Origin: Lates calcarifer
Taxonomy: Eukaryota; Chordata; Actinopteri; Centropomidae
Direction: 5' to 3'
Length of the DNA stretch: 64,000 nucleotides
Assembly (NCBI RefSeq): GCF_001640805.2
Contig: NC_066838.1
Span: forward strand, 13,849,632 to 13,913,631
Part shown: positions 55,021 to 64,000 of the stretch, one piece after another
How the letters are laid out: each line of letters begins with the position of its first letter
Position numbering within the stretch: the first letter of the stretch is position 1
Notes under the pieces: model-generated
What the model saw: the letters and a program-made list of their open reading frames with translations, nothing else
Database searches by the model: none
Told to the model about the DNA's origin: nothing
Translations under genes and position numbers: made by a program

Positions 55021-55359
55021 GTAGAATATCTAGAGTATTGTTCTCTCTTGATTGGTTTTTAAATCCTCCCCAGTCTCTGACCCTCACTACCAGACTTCTA
55101 CTTTAAAGGGTGAGGAATATGCAAGATAGATTTTAGATTTTAACACTAAATTTGCAGTAGCTAGTATTGTCACAACAAATATTTTCCCTCTATCAAAAAC
55201 CAATAAGTCCTCCAACCTGAACTCCCATACAGGTTGGTAGGTCCCGACCCTCCAATATGACCCATAGGGGCATTCCCTGATATAGCAGCCCAACAGTGGC
55301 ATGTATACAATAACAAGTGCATGGAATGTACTGGCAGTGGTATATGGAACCATGGTTAA

Positions 55360-55550
55360 AATGATAAACATGTGGTTAAGGTTATGTAATGGTCATGGTT
55401 GGGTTAGGTTTAGGCACATAAACAACTTGGTTAGGTTTAGAGACAGATTGTTTTCGGTTAAGATAAGTACTTTGGTAATGTCAGAGTACCTTCAATGTCA
55501 TACTTGCAGTAATTAACACGTGGTTTAGGTTGTGGAATGGTCATGGATAA
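55360..55550 (+). repeat. GGTTAGG-type interspersed repeat
   Basis: Contains GGTTAAGGTTATGTAATGGT, TTGGTTAGGTTTAGAGACAG and a second related unit, GTGGTTTAGGTTGTGGAATG, about 150 bases after the first (ATGGTCATGG follows both). Resembles a common teleost dispersed repeat. Confidence 0.5.
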
Positions 55551-55920
55551 AAGCAACATCTCTGTCTGTTGGTTTCAATGGGAAAATTAACAGCAGTGTT
55601 CTGTGTAAAAGTCAAGTGTTTTGTCAACCAACTCATCCACCCCAATTCTCCTCCTAATGCGGACTTTGTCTCTTCATATACATCACTTAACTTCCTCCTT
55701 TGCTCCTGTCATAATTACTACAGGTCGCCTAACAATAAAATGTAACTATGGGTTATAATGAACTGCTTGCATGCAATCTATGGGAGGACAACCTCCCAAA
55801 AGGAGGAAGCTGAAAAATATTACCTGTATCTCTGTGTTAGTACCCTGCAAGACTGCGACTCAGAGTAAATTCCTCAGATGCAGTCTTGACCTCGTTCCTC
55901 TAAATTTTAAGCTATGAAAT

Positions 55921-56172
55921 GTGGCTTTAGGGATGGCAGTGTGGGTCATTCTGTCTGTCAGTTGGTCGTCCGCTTTGGTCCAGACTGATAATATCTCTGC
56001 TAATATCCAAATTGTTATTTTTGCTGTCAGACATTCATGGTCCCTAGAGGATGAAGCCTATCAGACTCTAGTGCCACCAGCAGGTTACAGGTTGCCTTGA
56101 AATGTTGTTCAAATATCTATAGTTCCCAGAGGATGAATTTCAATGACTTTGGTGATTCTCTTACCTTTCTTT
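55921..56172 (-). repeat. Modular interspersed repeat, reverse copy
   Basis: Contains TTTGGTCCAGACTGATAATA, CATTCATGGTCCCTAGAGGA and GATGAATTTCAATGACTTTG, the reverse complement of modules in the element at 60320-61105. Confidence 0.55.
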
Positions 56173-57728
56173 TTGCATCCTCAGCAGATCAAAGAAAAAT
56201 ATAGGCACATACCTTGAGAATTAGATTTTTCCCACCTCTCCTGTCCCTTAACCTAGGTCCTCAGTAATTATAGGCCTATATCAAATCTTCCTTTTATGAG
56301 CGAGATACTAGGAAATAGTTGATGTTACAGATGTCAGTGATGTTTAAACTTACACTGATGATGCACTGTCATGCCTCTTTGTAGAGCAACATGAAATAAA
56401 TGTCTTAGACTTGCTCATCGGCTGTTTGTCTGCAATTAATAAAATTGATGAATAATTGACTGTAGCTCAACAAATGCAAGACATCAAATATTACTGCTTC
56501 ATACTACAGCCAAAAAGATGCAGTATCCACAGCTCTGGATCCCTGATTCCCCCAATAAAGTCTTCAATTAAAGTCACAAGCTTCAGGTTTAGAAAAAATT
56601 GTAAGGGTATAGTTACCCATCCATCAAATGCTGAAAAGCTGGAACAAGCTTTCATCTTATGCAAGGTATAAACCTTATATTAATACTTTTTTTCCTTAAA
56701 GGTCTGTTAAGATGCTACAACATGCTTTTTAAATTTAGCTGCTAGACTTCTGACTAAAACTTGCAAGACAGGGCTTATTAACTGCCTTTTCAGCTGAACT
56801 GCACATACTGTTCCCTGTATCTTTAAAGACTTGATTTTAAAGTCTTTGTTTGCATGTATATAAAGCTCTTGATGGTGTAGCCTAGACTGTATTGCAGATT
56901 GCTTGTTGTTTGTGCCTTCACTTAAAGCCTGCTGTGGGGTTTGTTAGATTATCAGAACCATCGTTATAACATTCAAGATGCAGCAGAAAATGATAACAAA
57001 ACAATTTGTCCAAATTATTTGATTATTTCATTTAGTGCACTTGCATTTCAGGAACAAGTTTCAGAAAAAAATTGACAGATATAACACATGAGTAAGTAAT
57101 GTTTGAAAAGCAACAGAGGGAGCAGAAATGAAACAAAGCTGATAGAAAGCAGCTCACGGGAACCATTGGACATCGCCTCAGTGATCTTTATTGCATTTCA
57201 CTTTATTACAAGAGACTTAGTCAAAGATCCAACATCTAACCTCTACTGAAAAGAATGGATAGCCCGCTAATCCCACACCCCTTGATGCTACTGAATGCAT
57301 TTCTCAGTCAGTTTGCAGTGGAAATATACTGTAGGAGAGTGACACAGTGTAGCTAGAATTTCAAGTCATGCACATTGTAGTAGTTTTGAACAGTTTTTCA
57401 ATCTCTGCTACACTTTTTCCAAATATCAGAGAAATTAATGTTTTGTATGCTGTGAATTTTAGGAAATGGTTTGTCTGCCATACCCTCTCTGAAAGTGAGT
57501 CAGCCAACCTTGCCCCTGCAAGCTCAGGGAGACAAAGAAAGGAAGGTGCAGTGAGTCAGAGGAGCAGGAAGCTCACAGATCCTTTATACAACTGGAGGTA
57601 GACCCACTACCACAGAACAATAAAGCACTTGTTGTCAGGATTCTAGTATCTCCTTTGCCCCATAAACTGGTCACATGTTGTCTCATTCATTAACAAGACT
57701 AAGAGTCTACAGCCATGCTAGCAGATCT

Positions 57729-57803
57729 GTGAGGCTGTACTTTGCCGCAGCAGTGTTTTGAGCTAGATGCTCACAATAGCATACTAACATGCTGGTGTTT
57801 ACT
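57729..57803 (+). repeat. Modular interspersed repeat, 5' fragment
   Basis: GAGGCTGTACTTTGCCGCAG, TTTTGAGCTAGATGCTCACA and ACATGCTGGTGTTTA match the leading part of the same family (compare GTGGTGCTTTGAGCTAAATG at 60365). Confidence 0.5.
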
Positions 57804-57805
57804 AG

Positions 57806-57890
57806 GGCTGACCCAAATGCCTCGAAGCATTTAAGTCTTGCCTGTTGCCAAGGCAATCAATCAAATCAGTATCTGAATGCTTCATTGTTG
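57806..57890 (+). repeat. Interspersed repeat fragment (GGGCTGACCC...)
   Basis: GGGCTGACCCAAATGCCTCG, TTGCCAAGGCAATCAATC and TGAATGCTTCATTG resemble the start of a dispersed teleost element. Immediately follows the fragment at 57729-57803. Confidence 0.4.
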
Positions 57891-58850
57891 TTGTTTTTTT
57901 AAATTATTAGCATGATCACATGAATTCCATAGCCCATGAAATAAGAAATGGAAATGGTGGAACATTATTAATCATGCACCAACACCAATTGTTATTAGTT
58001 ATTGCAGACAAGAACATTTAATTGTTGTGATGTTTTTGTGCATCATGTGACAGTCACGCTAACAGCTAACGCTACCATTACTGAAGGTGTCCCAGTGGCC
58101 TAGTACTACACTGTGCCCTGTGCCCTTATGATGTCATTCCATTCTCTTTCCCCATGTTTCCTGTCTAAAATGTCCACAGATTCTCAAATTCACAAGTTCT
58201 TAAAAGACAAAAAAACCTTTCCTTCATACTTACTCATTTTTTAATCCATGCAGTTTGAATATTGTTCTATCATTTATTTATGAGTACAATTTCATTAGAG
58301 GAACAACTAGATGTACTTTAATTAATGTGCTGTTTCTTTTATCATTTCATATCCAAACTGTTGGAAGCAAAGCGAGAAGCATTGTGTTACATGAGAAATG
58401 TCAGTATCGCTGTCACTTCATTTCATGAAAAGGGTACTTTTGCAAAGTAAATGCAAGAAAATTCTAGATGACACCCATTTTAAATGTTTTATGTTTGTCT
58501 TTTTTGCCTGAATCACTAGCTTTGCACACAGATGTTTGCTCATTTATGGCATAATACTTTTAAGTATTACTGTTGAGTAATATCAAACAAAGTAGATCTA
58601 TCACATTATGTCAAATGGCCAGCAGTTTTTTTTCAGACTTCATATACATTACTTAGTGATTGATGCCTGCAAAAGCAACAGACCATGGCTCACTCTCTGA
58701 TTGCCTGTTTAAAGGGCTCTGACACTTTTATAGCCCTCCTAATACCATTACAAAGTATTACTTCAACAGCGGGGCTCTCGCCTTTGCTGTAGAATTCGAT
58801 ACAAAAGCCTGTTTGCTGTGATCACTTGAGGCAACACAGTAGTGAAGATG

Positions 58851-58870
58851 TTTTTTTTTTTTTTTTTTTT
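58851..58870. repeat. 20-base poly-T tract
   Basis: Homopolymer in the gene-poor region. Confidence 0.9.
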
Positions 58871-59449
58871 GTTGAGGCTGCATAAGGACTTATTGACATT
58901 TTGACTTCCATATTGTCAATTGTGGTCTGACGGATTTCATTTAACTGCCAAAACCACACTGACATGCATGAAGATGATAGATTATGAGCATCTCCAAGTC
59001 AGATGTAAAAATATGTACAATATTATCTAAAAATAACCCTTACTGCCCTAATGTTTGAGTTTATGAAAATCTTGACCTTACTGCAAAAAATGCACTTATT
59101 TCTTCATTAAAAATGGTTAAAAGCTCACAATCCTGAAATGACGATCAGCTTAATTATTTGCTCTATGCCTATAAAAGTCAGGTGGTATCATCTTAGCTGT
59201 AAGGCAGGGTAATTATTATTAATAGATGAATGCACCATTTTCTTGATTTTTTTTTTTTTTTTTTTTTCCCAACACATTTTTTCCATAAAATGAGAAAAGA
59301 GCCCAAGGTGACCTATTGAAACTGGGTTTTGAAACTGTTAGTCAAATAAGAACAAATTATCCTGTTTGCTATACTTAAGGAAGAAATGCAGTAAATCCTC
59401 ATATTTGAGAAATTGGAACTGCTAAATGTCTGAAATTATACCTTGAAAA

Positions 59450-59545
59450 ATGACTCAGAAGATTAATGAATTATCAAAAATAATTACAGATTTATTTTCT
59501 GTTGAAAGACTAATAGATTAATCGACTTAATCGTTTCAGCTCTGG
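59450..59545 (+). repeat. Fragment of an interspersed teleost repeat
   Basis: TAATTACAGATTTATTTTCT, TAGATTAATCGACTTAATCG and TTTCAGCTCT. Opposite orientation to the remnant at 21105-21165. Confidence 0.5.
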
Positions 59546-60319
59546 CTCCTTACGAGTCCTTAGTAAACCTAGACTGTGGAGGAAAAGGTCAGTGTAATTT
59601 ACTTTTTTAATATAACTCTATAATTAATCCACATCCTACCTCCACTTCTTCATGCCTACAGCCCCTTAGCTGCATGGCCATACAGACGAGCTGAACTATT
59701 AACCTAAATGTATTTTCATGTTATGCACAAAATGTCTCCAAACTAACCTTATTCATCACTGCATGGCAACAATGTACTCTGAGCAGTTGTGGGTGAATCA
59801 AATTACACACTGCACACTGTTACATATATAGTAGCTTTGTAGATGAAAATGTGGAAGACTTGAAGGTGGTTATCATCCAGTGTGCAGCAATAGAGATGTG
59901 TCCATAAAGCCTGAATGGGAGCTAAAGGAATTATCATCTGTTCAATTAATATTTGATTATTGTTATGGGACAGACATTGTAGCCAAAGTAGAGCAAAGGT
60001 TTTTGAGCACTCCTGAGGGAAACTAGTAAGGATATCAAAGAGTGCAACTAGCTCACAGATGTGAAAGGAAGATGGGGAGAGAGCAAGATGACAAGCCTAC
60101 AAGCTCCTCTTGGTTTGTGGGAATCTATGTGTGGATCTATGGACCTTAAATCTGTCTCTTAAATCATATGTTGGACTTGCATGTGCCTGGTGAATGGCTT
60201 TGAGCATCACCCAGACGAGTTGTTTTGCATAGTTTGCAAAGCTTCATAATGAATGATCCTGAACATGAACATATCAATATGTATCATATGAATCTAGATA
60301 AGGACTAATTTTAATCTAT

Positions 60320-61105
60320 AGCCACAGCCACACCAGCACCTCTGTTAGGCCTCACTAAGGTACAGTGGTGCTTTGAGCTAAATGGTGTAATGTTTACTAC
60401 ATTTACCAGTTTTAGTACACAATTGTTAATTGGCACTAGACACAAGGTACAGCTAAGGGTAAGGGAAATGTTAATAGAATTGCGAGTATTGGATTTTGAC
60501 CGGATGATGACACTAAATGAAAAGATAATGAATTACCAAACTTATTAAAATTTTCCCAGGGGATATGTCAATGTCTCTCTTTATTAAATTCTGTGGCAAT
60601 CTGTTTCATTAGGCATGGAGATGTTTCATGCAATCACAAATGTGAACTTTGTGGTGATGCCATTGGGAACAGTAGAAAATCACCAAAACCATAAGGATTC
60701 ATATTCTGGGACTGTGAATATGTGTACAAAAAAAATTGTCAGATCATCTAGTAGATGTTGATAGTTTTCACTGAATTTATCAAATATTTGACCTACTGGT
60801 GCAAAATGAAGTCAGAAAATTGCCAAAGTCATCAGAATTCATTCCCCAGGCACTATGGGTACCTGCAACATATTTAATGGCATACCATAGTTGTGGAGGT
60901 ATCTTTTTCAGATACTAAAAATGTTAGCCTGCTTGTGGCTAAAGGGAAAGTCATGGGATTACCAATGTCAGTAGGCTTCATTTTCTGGGCACCATGAATG
61001 TCTGTTCAAAATTTAATGGCACTTCATCTAACAGTTGCTGAGATACAGTATTTCACTCTGGACAAAGTGGCAAACAGACCATTTTTCCATCCATAGAGCC
61101 ACCAG
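60320..61105 (+). mobile_element. Modular interspersed element with four units of about 140 bp
   Basis: After a leader (GCTTTGAGCTAAATGGTGTA, CACTAGACACAAGGTACAGC, GGATTTTGACCGGATGATGA) a degenerate unit recurs at about 60534, 60681, 60821 and 60960. Each unit runs ACCAAA..CAT.AG.ATTCAT..CTGGG, then ATGAATGTCTGT-like, then ATGGCA..CATCTA.TAGTTG.TGAGAT. Ends CCATCCATAGAGCCACCAG. No coding capacity. Diverged, so old. Confidence 0.6.
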
Positions 61106-61880
61106 AGTGACAAAAAAGTAGCAGTCAGTTGCTAAGACAACACTTCCTTTGGCTGCCTCACAGTAAAAGTGTTCCACTTTGCATTATCAATAGCTTGACA
61201 CAGCATGGGGCGTTGCTGCAGCTCTGATGGCACAACGAAGAACAGAGTTCAGAAAACAGTGACGTTCCTATTTGTCAGATAAACGTCAACACTGCAACCC
61301 AAGGGTGAAACAAAAATCCAAAACACAGCAACTCAAACTTTATGAAGGAGCCCAGTTGCCTGCATGACCATATATGTTGAGTCATTAATTTTCCAGCGAC
61401 ACAGCTCAGTTGCAGGGAGGGACGTTTGAACCTCAGTTCTGCTGCCTGGCAGAGCCATATTATTGTTAGGTCAGCATGGTTACCCCACACAGTGAGGTCA
61501 CAGTAGAACTGCGCATCAGCATGACATACCATGGTGTTATAGTGTGCTACACTGAGCGATTTGCAGGTTGATAACCATGTACTGTATGTAATACTGTTAT
61601 TTACTCTATATTATATCCCAGGATTTGTTGGTATTATTTATTATTTCTTAATTTACTTATCTGTTCAGTTAGTTTGTTATTATACTCCAGTTGTCTAGGT
61701 TTGCAGTTTATAGTTTGCATTATAGCTGTAGGACTCTGAGGCTGAACCAACCTGATATCCTGTGTTTTATATATTGTTTATTTATCTTTTACTGCAGTAT
61801 CAGCTGTGACTTCTAGGAGCTAGAAATCTTGTAAATCTGTATATTCTCCTTATATGTTTGTTTTGAAATTTGTTCCTTAG

Positions 61881-61988
61881 CTGCCGGTGTCATTGCTCAA
61901 GGCCCAGGCCAGTAATGCACAGCTGGGATACCATGTGTTTGAACAGCCCCCAGATCTTCTACGTATAGCTCCGATCAACACCCAGCAG
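61881..61988 (+). CDS. Putative internal exon of an unidentified gene
   Basis: Open segment flanked by TTCCTTAG and GTAACA, 108 nt, phase 0 to 0, encoding LPVSLLKAQASNAQL, then YHVFEQPPDLLRIAPINTQQ. Codons are GC-richer than the AT-rich surroundings, as expected of an exon. An in-frame TAG precedes it, inside the acceptor. I do not recognise the family. No partner exon was found in the window; the first exon may lie near 36,000 (divergent from calcoco1) and later exons beyond 64,000. Confidence 0.35.
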
Positions 61989-64000
61989 GTAACAGCATCT
62001 GAACACTCTTTAACAACTTTTTCAGGACTCTCTTATTTGCACATTTGGCAATACTGTTATTTATTTTGCTATCCAGAGCAAGTAGTTTCAGATGAACACA
62101 GACAACATGTTGAAAAATAATTTTGAATTCAACAGTTTTTCTTTGTTCTATGACCTGGACTACAGTTTACTGCTCTTAATGTTAATAAATGGAAAGTTTC
62201 AGTTAAGGAAAACAGTCACAAAATAGTCACTCAGTGGGAGCGATCAGCTATGTATTTTTCTGTTTTTGTTTTTTTATGATACCCATACATGATCTGATAC
62301 TGTTTGGTATTTATTTCTACTGTTGTAGATTTGCTTTATGGAGACTCTGGACTCTCCATTTAGTTTGAGACTCCATTCAAGCATTAACCAGTGTAATGGA
62401 ACATTTTAGGGAGTTTTTGCCTACTTTAAAATAGAGTAACAGTTATAGTATACATATAGTTTTCTGTGGAGGTACAAGACTGAAGTCAGAGCCCTAAATT
62501 CAGAAATACTGTCTCAGTAGAATTATAGTTTTGGAGGCTTTAGTGGAAGTATTTCAGAGTTTATAAGACGACTATTCATTTTAAGTCTTCCCCCTCAAAC
62601 TCACAGTCCAGGACATCAGCAGCAAAGAAGGCAGACTTGCAAGCTTGTTTTAACCTCTGCATCTATTAGGGAGAAGAACCAAAAGCATAGAAGTAAAGAT
62701 TAAGAGGTAAGGTGAGGAGGGGGAGGAAAAACCAGTCAGGATTTATTTGCCTTCCAGCCATAAAATGGATGTAAAATCTCCTGTAGTCACTTGGAAGTTG
62801 TTGTCAGTGAGGCTGACTCAGCTGGACTCGGAGTACCTTAAAGTTTGATGTAAATTGTCTGCTGAAGGGGAACTTTCACAAACTAGAGGTAAATTTTTCT
62901 CCAAATACTGGTTTACCATCATTAAAAAAAAATGAGAGTTGGAACATGAATGATCCTAATGAAAGTGGGTCCTTACGGCAGCAAATTCTACACATAGGAA
63001 AAAAGTGCACTATGATAAGACGTGTTCGGAAAGCAGAGACTGATTCTAGTTTAACCAAAAAAAAAAAAAAGGAAACAAATTTTCAAATTGTCACATTTTG
63101 CAGTTTAGTAGAAAATAAGATTTTACATATAAAGGGATTGTATTTATTTGGATTACCAGGTCTACAGACGGTGTGCAAGCTTGCAAGTGTACACTGTACA
63201 CATGACCATCACCATGTCCCTATATGGACTATGCTAGCGTAAGCACTGTAGGTTATGTACAGGAAACAAAGATACTGTATGTAATATATGTAGTACAAGC
63301 TGTGTTGCTCCTCTAAAGACACAAAATGGAGGTACAGAAAAAGGTCATGGTGTACAAGAACTTTTGCTTATTGTTTTGAGGACTTATTGTTTGGTTCTAA
63401 GATATTTAGATCTGACTGATTTGAACTGCTTTACTCTAGAAAATGGTATTGTTGTGGAGAGTGGCAAAATTGCACCGAACATCCATAAAAACGTGACTTT
63501 GTGACTTTGTAACTTTTTCTTTTTGTTAAAAGTGTTCCATCAGGAGTTTCCCTTTTATGCCGTCAATCATGTGGAAAGACTCAGACTTTTTTTTTTCCAA
63601 ATGGTAGATATCCGGTTTAGGAAAAACTTCTCTCTTGTGGTTATTATACCCACACACAGCTTGGGAGCAAGCTGTAAAAACGACATTTTCCTCGCTCGGT
63701 TGACTGGGTGTGCATAAATAAACACAAACAAATCTGTCCACCCAGTGAGTGAATATCCATCACTCTCCTTCAGACTTCTCAGGGTCAAGTCAGTGCGTTT
63801 ACGTTCCAGGATGTGAAAAAGGCGAATGTGACAATCTATGTAGATCTCATATGTACTCATGATGTGTGTATGAAATGTCTGTGCAACACATCATAAGAAG
63901 GAAACATTCATCAAATTAAGACAGATGTGATCTTCATATTCATTCTGTGTGTCTGTATAGCCAACAGTCAAGTATATGTTGAAAATTATTTTATATTTTA
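61989..64000. other. AT-rich non-coding sequence at window end
   Basis: No supported exon on either strand. Contains a 14-base A run near 63058. If the segment at 61881 is real, this is its following intron. Confidence 0.5.

Larger units (their letters stand above)
36743..61880. other. Gene-poor region (about 25 kb)
   Basis: No protein-coding exon could be supported on either strand. AT-rich, with decayed interspersed repeats (listed separately). Several blocks look less degenerate and rich in TAAT or TTAATGAC-type cores (about 39440-39620, 40550-40690, 41160-41320), possible distal enhancers. Could be one long intron if the exon-like segment at 61881 joins the promoter near 36000. Confidence 0.6.

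Noticed and set aside
63155..63235. Second exon-like segment after ATTACCAG, ending before GTAAGC
   Set aside because: The only longer frame meets TAG just before the donor and the peptide is not protein-like.

Overview
The window is vertebrate nuclear DNA, almost certainly from a ray-finned (teleost) fish. The genes are split into short exons by GT-AG introns. Microsatellites are abundant. The non-coding DNA carries several decayed repeats that look like families common in teleost, especially percomorph, genomes. Species cannot be fixed from the sequence.

Left part (1-20,350, + strand): a nearly complete retinoic acid receptor gamma gene (rarg), read from the isoform-2 first exon. Eight coding exons (559-703, 14137-14285, 14612-14753, 15826-15989, 16339-16515, 16816-17020, 17192-17350, 17511-17878) join in frame into 502 codons: A domain, two-zinc-finger DNA-binding domain, hinge, ligand-binding domain with AF-2 helix, and an unusually long Pro-rich/acidic F domain. 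A 13.4-kb first intron follows the A-domain exon. The 3' UTR is about 2.4 kb and ends near an AATAAA at 20,325.

Middle (about 23,600-35,870, - strand): calcoco1 (CoCoA), the SKICH/coiled-coil selective-autophagy receptor and nuclear-receptor coactivator, tail-to-tail with rarg. Fourteen coding exons give 652 codons. The reading frame stops before the C-terminal zinc finger known in mammalian CALCOCO1, and no zinc-finger exon was seen downstream. A non-coding first exon and a CpG-containing promoter with ZNF143-like and CACGTG motifs lie at about 35,640-36,010.

Right part (36,000-64,000): about 26 kb with no recognised gene. It holds old interspersed repeats, AT-rich sequence and possible conserved non-coding blocks. 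One exon-like 108-bp open segment at 61,881-61,988 on the + strand may belong to an unidentified gene, perhaps fired divergently from the calcoco1 promoter. A second exon-like island at 33,318-33,410 lies antisense inside a calcoco1 intron.

Most interesting points: a mixed (gamma/alpha-like) ligand-pocket signature in rarg; the long F domain; a DR5-like element in rarg intron 1; the apparent loss of the calcoco1 zinc finger, with the stop codon sitting inside a potential splice donor; and several mobile-element fossils, including one built of four units about 140 bp long. No wholly new biological system was identified.
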